Assembly: GCA_019637645.1 (NCBI GenBank)
Contig: JAHBVH010000013.1
Location: 1-64,000, forward strand
Length of the DNA: 64,000 nucleotides
Source of the DNA: Caldilineaceae bacterium
Lineage (GTDB): Bacteria > Chloroflexota > Anaerolineae > Caldilineales > Caldilineaceae
Direction of reading: 5' to 3'
The notes beneath the pieces were generated by a model. The model was not told where the DNA came from, searched no databases, and saw nothing but the letters and a program-made list of their open reading frames with translations. Positions 1 to 8,923 of this stretch are shown here, in pieces (within the stretch, counting starts at the first letter, position 1; each line of letters opens with the position of its first letter). A program made the position numbers and the translations under genes.

Positions 1-3000
1 TTCATAGTAAAGGCAAATCGTGGCACCGCGGGCATCGGTCTGGCGCGTAAGCTTGCCCTGGCGGTCGTATTTGTAGCTCCAGGTGCCCAGTGCGGGGTCA
101 CTCATGCCGGTCTTGCGGCCGCCCAGGTCATAGGTGAGGAGGGTCGTTCCCATGCCGTTGGCTTGGCTGACGCTGGTCAGGTTGCCGAGGGCATCGTGGA
201 GCAAGGTAACTTGCGCGGCCAACGCCCAACCGCTACCATTGGGTTTGTAGGTGCGGACATCTTTGAGATTGCCTAACCCGTCGGTCTCCTGCCATTGCAA
301 CATTTTGTTGGGGTCGCCATTGCGGCCCAGTGCGACGATGGCTTGTTGGCGGTCCACATAGGTGTACTGCTGTTGTTCGCCATTGGGGGCGGTGATGAGC
401 GTGGGTCGCCCCAGCGCATCATAAGTGGTTTGCGTGTAGCCACTGCTCCAAGGGGGGAGGTGGCGGAGGTCGCCGCCGCTGTATTTGGCGGTCAACCAGG
501 GAACGCTTACCTGGGTCGGGCGGCCCCACGCATCATACTGGTAATCGACGATAATCTCCTGGCCACCGCTGGTACTCCAGTTTTGATAGGGGCGTTGCTC
601 CTGAACGAGTTCGCCCAGCCCGTTGTAGACGCGGCGGACAAAGTTGCCCTCGTTGCGGGGGTTGTGCCATTCGGTGATGGTGGTGGCGCTTTGGGTCACG
701 CCGTTCAGCACACTGCCATAGAGCTGATAACCCCAGATCACTTGCGCGCTACTGCCCCAGCCACTCCCTTTGGGGATGGCTTCCCAGCGGGCGGTCACGC
801 GGCCGAATTTGTCGTAGCTCTGGCGCGTGCAGAGTTCATTGACGCCACAATGTTCTTGCATCGCTCCCCAGAAGGCTTTGTCATCGCTCAAGGGCAGGCC
901 ACTTGCCAGGCTCGGGCTGCCACTCGCCACCCCGTACCAGACCGCCGTCTCTTTGAAGCGGCTATCCGCTTGATACCACTGCTCTAGCGGAAACAGATTA
1001 TACCCGGGGTCATAGCGGGTGCGGATGGTCACATCGCTGGCGGCACTCTCCCCTTTTTCAGTCACCAAGGTCTGGTTGCCATAGCGATCGTACTCCCAAT
1101 AGGTGACCGCCCAGGCCAAGTTGGTATCGGCAAGGTTGTCCCCCTCGCTACAGGCTTGTAAGGCGCGCTGCTGGCGGCGCAGCAACCCTTGCGTGGGGGC
1201 GGCGCGGTAGGTGGTGCCGTTGTTGTCATAGATGTAGCGTGTTTCGGCACGACAGGCCCCACCACTGCCCAAGACCCGCACCCGTGCCGGGCGATTGACC
1301 AGCCAAGCCGTGCGGTTCGGCTGGTAGTCGGTGAGGGTCGTGCGGCGCAGGCTGCCATCGACCCAGGTTTGGGCCTGGATTAGGTTGCCATAGGTGCCTT
1401 CATAGGTGTAGCGCGTTTCATTGACCGCGTTCTCCTGGGTTTGGCTCTCTTTTTCGAGTTTGAGCCAGGTAATCGGGTAGATCACCTGCCCATTGACCAC
1501 TTTCCAGCTAGTTTGGGTTGGGCTGCTTTGCCACGCACCATTTTCTAGCCAGTAGGCTTGCCAATCGTAGCTTTCGATCAGAGAGGGCGTCCCGCCGGGA
1601 ACGGCGCGGATTTTGCGGCTCTTCAGTTGGCCGCGGCGGGGGTCGGGGTTGCTCCGGCTGGCATCGGCCCCGCTCTTAAACGATTCGAGATTTTCCACTT
1701 GGCTGACCACACTTAAGCTATTGAGCGCATAGTGGGTGGTCGTGATCTCCTCATAGCCCAAGAAGCCGCCATCCTCGGCCACCGCCGACGCTTCGCGGCC
1801 TGGCGTGGTGGAACCATAGTTGTACTTGGTGAGGCGATAGTTGGCGATCCCGTCCGTGCGGAACTGCATGGTCACGGCCAAGCGTTGGTTGCGGTCCCCC
1901 GGACAGACACTGGTACTACAGGAGGTGCGGTGGGGTGTATAGACATATAAGTTCTGGCTGCCCCAACTGCTCATCGCGGTTTGGAGCAGGACGCGATTGG
2001 CGTTGACCATTTCATAGACAAAGCGGTAGTCGTGGAGTTGCTGATTCCCCGCGCTCTGCGTCACCTGTTGGAGGTAGGCGCGACTTTTGCCCCCGGGAAA
2101 GGTGTGGAGACCCTGGGTCAGCTGATAGGTGCGCAGGGGCTGCCAACTCCCGCCACTGTACACTTGCAGGGTAACCGCGGTCAGGCGATTCTGGAGCCCA
2201 TAGAAGGGCTGTAAACAGTCACTTTCCTGGTTTGATTCCACGGCCCCTTTGACATAAGTGTCCTGGCGACTGGCATAGCTGAAGAGGGCGCGCAGCGTAT
2301 AGTTGCCGCCTTGCCCACTCCAATAGATGGCCTGGGGATCGACAGCACTGGTGTACCAGTGGGCTTGGGCCGTGCGCCACTCATCGTTGACACAATCGCC
2401 TTCCCACCCCCGTTCGGCCTGGTACTGATACTCCATGGTATTGCCCAGGGGGTCGGTCACCTTGCGCAAATACCAGCGTTTGGTGACCCGGAAGGGGCGC
2501 CCGCCAAAGGTCTTCTCCAGGGCGGTGGCGGTGGCGCTGGTGGGGGAGAAAGCAAAGGCACTGGGGAAGGGGCCGCTGTCGCCAAATTCATACTTGGTGC
2601 CGTCGGCGGTCCAGACCGACCAGCCCCCAAAATCATAGGCCTTGCTCACATTGGTGCCACTGGTGCCGCCTTGCCACGCGAATTTGGCAAAGATCTCGGG
2701 GTTGGTCCGCCACTGCCCATCTTGCCAGGCCACGCTCACCCGCGTGTTACCCAAGACCAAGGCAAAGGTTTTATCGGTGTTGGGGTTGCCATCATCATAG
2801 CGGTTGTCGGTGCGGGCCAGATAGCTCACGCCGTTGAGGTGCCAGCCAATCCCGGCTGTGCTGGCTTGGGTTTCAATGTCGTCTGCGCCTGCTTGGCGAT
2901 AGAGATCGTCCAGCGTAATGCTGGTGTAGCTGAGACCTAGCTCGGGCCGTAACCCCCCGAGCCCTGGGGTGGTTGCAAAGGGCAGGTGGATAGTCGCCCC

Positions 3001-4695
3001 GCCATTCAGGGCATCGACAGTAAAGGCTTTGACACTCGGCAACATATCCCCACTCTGCTGCAAGCCTGCGCCGAGCCCAAACTGGCTGAAGTGAGGTAGC
3101 CAGGCTTGCAGCAAGCCGCGGTGGGCCAAATAAACGGTGGGCACGGGCGTCCAACGGCCGTCTTCCCCTGCGCGGGTCCAGAGGGACAACCCTTGGGGAT
3201 CTACCCCTTGGTCGCGGAGGGTGGCAATAGAAACCTGCACCAAGACCGCTTGGTTGAGTTCATGCACCGCTTCGCCGCCGATTTGGGCTTCCAAATTCCA
3301 AATGCGATACGCGGTGAGGTTGTGGTCTTGTCGCGCCAGGGGCAAGGTGCCGGTGAGCGTCCCTGTGCTGGTGAGCATTCCCGTAGTGGTGAGCATCCCC
3401 GTGTTGGTGAGCATCCCCGTAGTGGTTACTTCTGGGGTCGTGGTCAACGCTGGGGCGGCGGGTGCCCTGTCCTGAGCCAAGGGGAGCGCTGCTGCCGGTA
3501 CGGCCACAGCGGTGGCCGCCATGGTGATGGCCGTGCCATGCCCCGCCTGCGCCACCCAGGGTAGATAGAACCGCCGCTCGGCCTGTGCGCTCGGGGTGGC
3601 GGGCCATGTTGGTTCCGGCGTGCTGGTGGGCAAGGGCGTTGGCGGCGCGCCGGTGGCCGTAGGCACGGGGGTGAGCGTCGGGGTCACGCTGGCGGTGGGG
3701 GAGACGGCGACCGTCGTCGTGGGCCCTAGGGTGAGCGTCGGGGTGAGCACGGGGGTGAGCACGGGGGTGAGCGTCGGGGTCACCGTGCTGCCGGTCATCG
3801 TCGGCAGTACGGTTGGGGGTGGTAGGGTTGGTGTCAAGACCGGCGTCACCGTGAGGGTTACCGTGGGCGGTGGCAGGGTTGGGACGCTGGTGATGGTCGG
3901 CGTGGTCGTGGCCGTGGGAACGACGTCTACAACAAGGGAGCTCGACACCCCGTTGTAGACGTCGCGGTAGGCAAAGCGGGCCCCCACGCTCAGCGCGCCT
4001 GGCGCAGCCAACACCAACACGTCGCCATCGGGACTGCCAAAGAAGGTACCCGCACTCCCTTGCACTGCTGCGGTGGTCGGTGTGGTGGCGGCCAAGCCGA
4101 GCAACAGGCTGGTCGTCAGGGGTGGTGCGGCGGGCATTTCGACTTGGGCGGTGACGGTCTCCACCCGCGGGCCGAGCAGTGACCCGGCTTTGCTAAGCGA
4201 GACGGGGAAGGGTTGTTGCCAAGTGTCGCCCGCGGCCAAGGCGGGGAGGGCCCATTGTAAGGGAAGCGCATCGGCCGGGAGCACCCCAGCGGGGAGCTGC
4301 ACCGTGACGAGGGCGTCGGTGGCGGTAAAGGCGCTCGCACTCTGGACGGTGACGGTCAGCCACGCGGTGGCGCCAGGTTGGAGGAGCGAGCGGTCGGCGA
4401 GGAGGGTTAGTTCCAGCCGGGCAGTGGCGGGCAGCGTAGGCTGTTCCGGCCAGGGCTGCGCCGCTGTCGTCACGGGCCAGTCGTCAGCGGTGGTGGGGAG
4501 CGGGTCGGTGGGCCAGTCGGCGTGTTCCTCGCCCGCGGTGAGGGCCGGGAGCGGGGTGGCGATGGGGAGGGGTGCTTCCGGCAAGGGTTGCGCAACCGCG
4601 GGGGATGGGACGAGTTGGGCTAGCAGTAAGAGCCAGAGCACAAGGACCTGCGAGCTCCGGCGTGCACGGGCATGCCGTGGTGAGAAAACAGCCAT
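1..4695 (-). CDS. secreted RHS/YD-repeat protein, cut by the left edge
   Basis: An open frame of 1565 codons runs from ATG at 4695-4693 to the window edge with no stop, so the C terminus is missing. Residues 1 to about 38 form a signal peptide (RHARARR, a Leu-rich core, then AVAQP). A DUF11-like beta-sandwich follows (about 60-150), then a Thr/Pro-rich linker (about 255-368) and the motif RFYLPWV near residue 376. Next comes an SpvB/TcdB-like domain (GGATIHLPF, LSYTS) and, from about residue 1200, YD repeats such as YDRYGNQT, YDKFGRVTARWE, YDAWGRPTQVS and YDRQGKLTRQTD. RHS/YD proteins build a beta-cage shell that often encloses a C-terminal toxin or adhesin tip; that part lies outside the window. 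Family assignment is firm; role (contact-dependent toxin, adhesin or wall protein) is unknown. Confidence 0.9.
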   Translation of the reverse strand, partial: MAVFSPRHARARRSSQVLVLWLLLLAQLVPSPAVAQPLPEAPLPIATPLPALTAGEEHADWPTDPLPTTADDWPVTTAAQPWPEQPTLPATARLELTLLADRSLLQPGATAWLTVTVQSASAFTATDALVTVQLPAGVLPADALPLQWALPALAAGDTWQQPFPVSLSKAGSLLGPRVETVTAQVEMPAAPPLTTSLLLGLAATTPTTAAVQGSAGTFFGSPDGDVLVLAAPGALSVGARFAYRDVYNGVSSSLVVDVVPTATTTPTITSVPTLPPPTVTLTVTPVLTPTLPPPTVLPTMTGSTVTPTLTPVLTPVLTPTLTLGPTTTVAVSPTASVTPTLTPVPTATGAPPTPLPTSTPEPTWPATPSAQAERRFYLPWVAQAGHGTAITMAATAVAVPAAALPLAQDRAPAAPALTTTPEVTTTGMLTNTGMLTTTGMLTSTGTLTGTLPLARQDHNLTAYRIWNLEAQIGGEAVHELNQAVLVQVSIATLRDQGVDPQGLSLWTRAGEDGRWTPVPTVYLAHRGLLQAWLPHFSQFGLGAGLQQSGDMLPSVKAFTVDALNGGATIHLPFATTPGLGGLRPELGLSYTSITLDDLYRQAGADDIETQASTAGIGWHLNGVSYLARTDNRYDDGNPNTDKTFALVLGNTRVSVAWQDGQWRTNPEIFAKFAWQGGTSGTNVSKAYDFGGWSVWTADGTKYEFGDSGPFPSAFAFSPTSATATALEKTFGGRPFRVTKRWYLRKVTDPLGNTMEYQYQAERGWEGDCVNDEWRTAQAHWYTSAVDPQAIYWSGQGGNYTLRALFSYASRQDTYVKGAVESNQESDCLQPFYGLQNRLTAVTLQVYSGGSWQPLRTYQLTQGLHTFPGGKSRAYLQQVTQSAGNQQLHDYRFVYEMVNANRVLLQTAMSSWGSQNLYVYTPHRTSCSTSVCPGDRNQRLAVTMQFRTDGIANYRLTKYNYGSTTPGREASAVAEDGGFLGYEEITTTHYALNSLSVVSQVENLESFKSGADASRSNPDPRRGQLKSRKIRAVPGGTPSLIESYDWQAYWLENGAWQSSPTQTSWKVVNGQVIYPITWLKLEKESQTQENAVNETRYTYEGTYGNLIQAQTWVDGSLRRTTLTDYQPNRTAWLVNRPARVRVLGSGGACRAETRYIYDNNGTTYRAAPTQGLLRRQQRALQACSEGDNLADTNLAWAVTYWEYDRYGNQTLVTEKGESAASDVTIRTRYDPGYNLFPLEQWYQADSRFKETAVWYGVASGSPSLASGLPLSDDKAFWGAMQEHCGVNELCTRQSYDKFGRVTARWEAIPKGSGWGSSAQVIWGYQLYGSVLNGVTQSATTITEWHNPRNEGNFVRRVYNGLGELVQEQRPYQNWSTSGGQEIIVDYQYDAWGRPTQVSVPWLTAKYSGGDLRHLPPWSSGYTQTTYDALGRPTLITAPNGEQQQYTYVDRQQAIVALGRNGDPNKMLQWQETDGLGNLKDVRTYKPNGSGWALAAQVTLLHDALGNLTSVSQANGMGTTLLTYDLGGRKTGMSDPALGTWSYKYDRQGKLTRQTDARGATICLYYE
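3365..3427. repeat. 18-bp tandem repeat inside the RHS gene
   Basis: Three 18-bp units and a partial fourth start at 3365, 3383, 3401 and 3419, each resembling GTGGTGAGCATCCCCGTA. On the coding strand they give a TGMLT(N/T/S) hexapeptide repeat between the Thr/Pro linker and the cage domain. Such repeats expand and contract by slippage and probably set linker length. Confidence 0.75.
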
Positions 4696-5051
4696 GACAA
4701 ACTCCTTTGTTTCGCGTAGGCAATCGACAGCGTTGTCAGATCGCCCGAGCGTGCTTGGCCAGAGCACACCGGGGGTGGGCAACGACTTTTCCCCGCCATG
4801 GTCGTGTGGGGGACAAGTGGCCTTACTATGGCAGCCGTACACTGTTACGGTCAAGACGACAAAAAGCCCGCTTTTGTCGACCGCCTGGCTCGGCTTTTTA
4901 TGCGATCTTGTTCCCCGCCTTCTGTTTTACCTTCCTCCTACCAATGGCATTCCTCACAACAGACCTGTCTAATCATCTGCGGGCTTCAGGGCTAGATGGT
5001 TGCGCTGCCTGGTCTTCCCATTGGCCCCGTCAGGCCCCCCTTTTTTGCAGT
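4696..5051. other. divergent intergenic region, RHS gene / lacI
   Basis: No credible gene is seen here. It separates the leftward RHS gene from the rightward regulator and must hold the RHS promoter. A perfect 8-bp inverted repeat, CGACAAAA and TTTTGTCG with a 7-base spacer, lies at 4857-4879 and could be an operator or hairpin. A TTGACC box on the minus strand (about 4854-4849) is the best weak RHS promoter candidate, but its -10 match is poor. Confidence 0.4.
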
Positions 5052-5080
5052 TTGACAAGCATTTTCAGATCGAATACACT
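5052..5080 (+). promoter_or_regulatory. sigma70-type promoter of the lacI regulator
   Basis: A perfect -35 box TTGACA (5052-5057) stands 17 bp from TACACT (5075-5080, four of six matches to TATAAT). The predicted start point falls near 5087, inside the palindrome at 5084-5108 and about 45 bp before the lacI start codon. Spacing and boxes are seen directly; activity is inferred. Confidence 0.65.
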
Positions 5081-5083
5081 ACT

Positions 5084-5108
5084 CGAACAAACTGTGTTTG
5101 TTTGTTCG
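5084..5108. promoter_or_regulatory. LacI-type operator palindrome over the transcription start
   Basis: A perfect inverted repeat, CGAACAAAC (5084-5092) and GTTTGTTCG (5100-5108) around 7 bases, covers the predicted start point of the promoter at 5052-5080 and lies just upstream of a LacI-family gene. This is the expected place for autorepression. I found no second full copy in front of the ABC genes. Confidence 0.65.
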
Positions 5109-5130
5109 ATATTGCTGTTCGAGAAGTTGC

Positions 5131-6183
5131 ATGATGCCCACTATGGACGACATTGCAAAACAAGCAGAAGTCTCCAAGAGCACGGTCTCGCTCGTTCTGA
5201 ACGAGAAGCCGGGGGTCTCGGCGGAGCTGAAAGAAGTTGTTTTGCGCGCCGCTACGGAATTGGGCTATCAGCTTCCTAAACAGCGCAGCGCGCGACGGAC
5301 GTCAGCACAGTTGCCTACACAATTCTCGATGGCTGTGGTCCACGCCCAATCCAGCCCGCCGGTGACTACCAATCAGGAGCCGACTGAGCTTTTTTTGAAT
5401 TATCTGAAGGGCATCCGCACCTTTGCGCAAGAAGCGAATGTGCATCTGACACTGCTCACTGATTACAACGAAGAGGATGCCAGCCAACTCGCCTTTCAGT
5501 TGTTGCATAACAGCACGCCGCCCTTTGATGGATTAATCTTGATGGGAGGCAGCGCACGGCAGAACAACCAGCTCATTACCCAGATTATTGCTGATGGCAA
5601 ACCCGCGGTGGCGCTGAGCCGCTCTTGGCCTGATCTGCCGATTAGTACAGTCGGGCCGGATTATCGCCAGCAGGTGCGCATTGCCATGGACTATCTAGCT
5701 GGTTTGGGCCACCAACGGATCGCCTTTGTCGCCAGTACCGATGATCGACGTTTTGATTGGTATCGCTGGCGCTTGGAAGCCTATCGACAAGCCATGCAAC
5801 GGATTAATGGTGCTGTCGATGAAGGGTTGATTGCAGTAGGTCGCAATGGTGCCGAGGCAATCACTACTTTGTTGCAAACGCGCCGCGATGTAACGGCCTG
5901 TTTTGCGATCAACGACGAACGCGCACACGAAGTATTAACGGGTCTCCAAAAACTCCACTTACAGGTCCCCCACGATCTCTCGCTCATCGGTCAAGATAAT
6001 GTGACTGAACGCATGGGCAATCAACCTATGCTGACGACGGTTGGTTTTTCTCACGTCGATGTTGGCTATTTAGCCGCCGAATTGCTCGCCAAGCAGATGC
6101 AAAATGAGACCATCTCACACTGCAATCTCTGGGTGCAATGTACATTGGTTGAGCGAACCTCTTGTCGGGAACTAGCACCGTAA
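5131..6183 (+). CDS. LacI-family transcriptional regulator
   Basis: 350 residues. The N terminus has the LacI helix-turn-helix and hinge (MDDIAKQAEVSKSTVSLVLN, then GVSAELKEVV and AATELGYQLPK). The rest is a periplasmic-binding-like effector domain with DGLILMGGS, AMDYLAGLGHQRIAFV and the C-terminal DLSLIGQDN stretch, all typical of sugar-responsive repressors. The start was set at ATG 5131 because GAGAAG lies at 5121-5126; ATG 5134 is equally possible. Upstream in-frame codons lie in the operator and were left out. The gene precedes a sugar importer in the same direction by 170 bp, so it probably senses that importer's substrate and also controls itself through the palindrome at 5084-5108. 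Confidence 0.9.
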   Translation: MMPTMDDIAKQAEVSKSTVSLVLNEKPGVSAELKEVVLRAATELGYQLPKQRSARRTSAQLPTQFSMAVVHAQSSPPVTTNQEPTELFLNYLKGIRTFAQEANVHLTLLTDYNEEDASQLAFQLLHNSTPPFDGLILMGGSARQNNQLITQIIADGKPAVALSRSWPDLPISTVGPDYRQQVRIAMDYLAGLGHQRIAFVASTDDRRFDWYRWRLEAYRQAMQRINGAVDEGLIAVGRNGAEAITTLLQTRRDVTACFAINDERAHEVLTGLQKLHLQVPHDLSLIGQDNVTERMGNQPMLTTVGFSHVDVGYLAAELLAKQMQNETISHCNLWVQCTLVERTSCRELAP

Positions 6184-6352
6184 ATCCGCTCCCCTGGCTA
6201 AGATCTTCCCCCCTTGGCCTGTCCTGCTTTTCGTGTGACTTGTCAGCTGAAATTCACCAAACTGATCGTTCGCGGCCAGCGAGCTACGGGTTTGTCTGAT
6301 TTTCAGCGGTGAGTCCTTCCTATTTGTCGGGCGATTGGAAAAAGGAGATGGC

Positions 6353-7681
6353 ATGTTAAGTCGACGTAAATTTCTAACGTTAGCGGCTAGTGGTATGGTG
6401 GGTTCGACCTTGCTCGCCGCCTGTGCGGTGCCGACGGCGGCCCCGAGTGGCGGTAGTGCCGAAGAGGCGACTGCCGAAGAGACGACCCTTGTGTATTGGG
6501 CATTGCAAGGGGAAAATGGTGATGACAATCTCGTGCGCGGGGTGATCAATCCGTTTCAAGAGCAGAATCCAACGATCAAGATTGATCTGCAAGAGACGCC
6601 CTGGGATGGCTACTATGAAAAATACCAAACCCTGTCGGCGGCAGGGCAAGCGCCCGACATTGCCTTTGTCAGCGCGGCCTGGATTCAAGACTTTGCCAAG
6701 TTAGGCATTGCGTTGAACCTCGATCCCTTTGTTGAGAAGACCGGTGTCTTCGGCCCAGAGGATGAAGAGGTCTATTTCTTGAAAACATTGGACGGTCTGC
6801 GCTATCCAGGCACGAGCGGCGCGCTCTATGCGATTCCTTATGAGTGGGTAACGATTGTTTTCTATTACAACAAAGACATCTTTGACGCTGCGGGCGAAGC
6901 CTATCCCAACAGCGATTGGAGCTATGATCAAGTGCGCGAGGTTGGTGCTCGCTTGACCAAACGGACCGGCGATACGGTCGATCAATATGGTTTTATCTCC
7001 AACTGGGATTATTCCATGCTCGACTCTTCCCTGTACGCCAATGGCGGTGCAATTCTCAATGAGGATTATACGCAATCAGTCTTAGACACACCGGAAAATA
7101 TTGCGACCGTGCAATGGTGGGTCGATCTGATCCAGGCTGACGGGATCGCGCCTTTGCCTGCCGAGTTTGCCGAAGGCGGCCCGACCGTGCTCTTTGCTTC
7201 GGGGCGGGTGGCGATGGCGATCCTCGGCGTCTGGGGCATTCAGGACTTCCGTGAACAAGCGAAGTTTAATTGGGACATCACCATGTTGCCCAAAGGCACC
7301 ACGACCCAGACGGCTGTCCAGTGGCCCAATCAATATGCGATCAGCGCCAAGACGAAATACCCCGACGAAGCCTTTAACTTTGCCATGTTTGGGATTCGCC
7401 CCGATCGCCCAGCCGATACCGTCGGGATTGGGAAGGTACCGGTGATCAAAGAAATGGCCTATTCGGACGTGTGGCTCGAAGCGGATAAGTCACCTGCTAA
7501 CAAAAAAGCAATTCTCGATACCGGCGAAGTGGCTGTGCCGTTGCAAATGGGTTTCCGCTGGACCGAATGGCGCTCAGCCATGGATCAGGAGCTGCAACTG
7601 AGCTACATTGGCGAGCGCGCGGTCAGCGAATCCGTGGCGGCTGCACATACGGCGATCCAAGCCATCTTGGATCGCCCCTAA
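6353..7681 (+). CDS. sugar ABC transporter substrate-binding lipoprotein (family 1)
   Basis: 442 residues. The N terminus SRRKFLTLAASG is a twin-arginine signal followed by the lipobox LLAAC with Cys24 as the lipidation site, so the protein is probably exported folded and anchored outside the membrane. A short low-complexity tether (TAAPSGGSAEEATAEE) precedes a family-1 solute-binding fold: LVYWALQGENG, FQEQNPTIKIDL, YEKYQTLSAAGQAPDIAFV and an ABC-sugar C-terminal lobe. The start ATG 6353 is fixed by AAAGGAG at 6341-6347; the in-frame TTG at 6335 has no such site. It heads an operon with permeases at 8003 and 8902. The substrate is unknown; the adjacent esterase hints at an acylated sugar. 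Confidence 0.92.
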   Translation: MLSRRKFLTLAASGMVGSTLLAACAVPTAAPSGGSAEEATAEETTLVYWALQGENGDDNLVRGVINPFQEQNPTIKIDLQETPWDGYYEKYQTLSAAGQAPDIAFVSAAWIQDFAKLGIALNLDPFVEKTGVFGPEDEEVYFLKTLDGLRYPGTSGALYAIPYEWVTIVFYYNKDIFDAAGEAYPNSDWSYDQVREVGARLTKRTGDTVDQYGFISNWDYSMLDSSLYANGGAILNEDYTQSVLDTPENIATVQWWVDLIQADGIAPLPAEFAEGGPTVLFASGRVAMAILGVWGIQDFREQAKFNWDITMLPKGTTTQTAVQWPNQYAISAKTKYPDEAFNFAMFGIRPDRPADTVGIGKVPVIKEMAYSDVWLEADKSPANKKAILDTGEVAVPLQMGFRWTEWRSAMDQELQLSYIGERAVSESVAAAHTAIQAILDRP

Positions 7682-7732
7682 GTATACAGGTAGAAGCATG
7701 ACCGGTCTTCGCCAATCGGGATGAAGATTTTT

Positions 7733-7908
7733 GGACGCGGATGCACGCGGATAAACGCCAGGGCCAGCGCGAACTTCGTGATAGCGTCCGGATCAATCCG
7801 GTAGCTAACAGCTGAGCGCCTGCGGGCGCTTTTCGCTGTCAGTCGCGGGTTTTAACCCTGCCCTGCTCGTTGAGGGTTCGCTTTCCAAATCCGCGTGTAT
7901 CTGCGTCC
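7733..7908. repeat. intergenic palindromic element with 20-bp terminal inverted repeats
   Basis: The ends GGACGCGGATGCACGCGGAT (7733-7752) and its near complement at 7889-7908 match at 18 of 20 positions. Inside lie a copy of a dispersed core (7759-7782; also at 12218 and 36536) and a stem-loop at 7808-7839. The element sits between the binding-protein gene and the first permease gene. It encodes nothing visible and resembles a MITE- or REP-like insertion. Confidence 0.65.
7808..7839 (+). terminator. stem-loop, possible attenuating terminator
   Basis: AGCGCC (7815-7820) pairs with GGCGCT (7825-7830) around a TGCG loop and is followed by three T. The flanks ACAGC (7808-7812) and GCTGT (7835-7839) also pair. 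Located between the binding protein and permease genes, it may end part of the transcripts or protect the upstream mRNA end. Confidence 0.45.
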
Positions 7909-8002
7909 TATTTATCCTGCTATTCATCTTCCTGCGCTGCGATACCTGTTCTGTTGCTGCCTGCGCCTGGACTCAGTGAAATGTTGATTGTAGGGGAAAC
8001 TA

Positions 8003-8923
8003 TTGAGTACGCAAACTTTGATCATTCGTTCTTCGGCCAGTCTCCGGCGGCGCAAAGTGAACGAAGCCTTGTTGGCCTATCTCTTTCTGTTGCCAACCCT
8101 CTTGGGGCTTCTCTTCTTTAGCCTGGGCCCGGTCGTGGCTGGTTTTCTGATCAGCTTTACCAACTGGAATATCTTTCTCGCGCCCCAATGGGTGGGCTTC
8201 GATAATTACCAAACGTTATTCACCCAAGATCTACCGCGCAAAGTCTTCAGCAATACGCTCTATTACACCTTGCTCAATGTCCCGCTCAACATGATCGTCG
8301 CGTTGAGTATGGCCTTACTGCTGAATCTGCGGCTGCGCGGGGTCTCCTTCTATCGCGCCGTCTACTTTCTGCCCGTGGTCTCTTCGACGGTCGCGGCTTC
8401 CTTGATCTGGACTTGGCTCTACAGCCCCAACTTTGGGCCGATCAACTATTTCCTGGGCTTGGTCGGCATTGCTGGCCCTCCTTGGCTGGCGAGTACAGCC
8501 TGGGCCATGCCCGCGATCATTATCATGAGCGTTTGGAAGGGCTTTGGCACCAATATGCTCATCTTTCTAGCGGGGTTGCAAGGCATTCCCACCGAATTGA
8601 CTGAGGCCGCGATGATCGATGGGGCCAACCGCTGGCAACGTTTCTGGCATGTCACCTGGCCGCTGTTGACTCCCACGACTTTCTTCGTTTTGGTGATCTC
8701 TTGTATTGCTTCGTTTCAGGTCTTTGAGCAAGTTTTTGTGATGACGGAAGGCGGGCCGGCTTATGCCACCACGGTCATGGGCCTCTTTATCTACTTGAAT
8801 GCCTTTCGCTATAACAATATGGGCTATGCCGCCGCGGCTGCCTATCTTCTCTTTGCCCTCATTCTGGTGATCACGCTTGCGCAACTTAAACTACAAAGAC
8901 GATGGACACATTACGAACTATAA
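8003..8923 (+). CDS. sugar ABC transporter permease (MalF type)
   Basis: 306 residues with about six membrane helices (LLAYLFLLPTLLGLLFF first) and the cytoplasmic EAA loop EAAMIDGANRWQRFWHVTWP, which docks on the ATPase. The start is TTG at 8003, chosen because AGGGGA lies at 7992-7997 five bases before it. The gene follows the binding-protein gene after the 176-bp palindromic element and overlaps the next permease by 22 bp. It should form the membrane channel with the 8902 product. No ATPase gene is present in the operon. Confidence 0.92.
   Translation: MSTQTLIIRSSASLRRRKVNEALLAYLFLLPTLLGLLFFSLGPVVAGFLISFTNWNIFLAPQWVGFDNYQTLFTQDLPRKVFSNTLYYTLLNVPLNMIVALSMALLLNLRLRGVSFYRAVYFLPVVSSTVAASLIWTWLYSPNFGPINYFLGLVGIAGPPWLASTAWAMPAIIIMSVWKGFGTNMLIFLAGLQGIPTELTEAAMIDGANRWQRFWHVTWPLLTPTTFFVLVISCIASFQVFEQVFVMTEGGPAYATTVMGLFIYLNAFRYNNMGYAAAAAYLLFALILVITLAQLKLQRRWTHYEL

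Noticed and set aside
295..4972. Long plus-strand open frames such as 295-987, 2311-2940 and 4073-4972
   Set aside because: They lie opposite the continuous RHS/YD frame, have skewed Gly/Ala/Val-rich products and no domains; they are shadows of a GC-rich gene.
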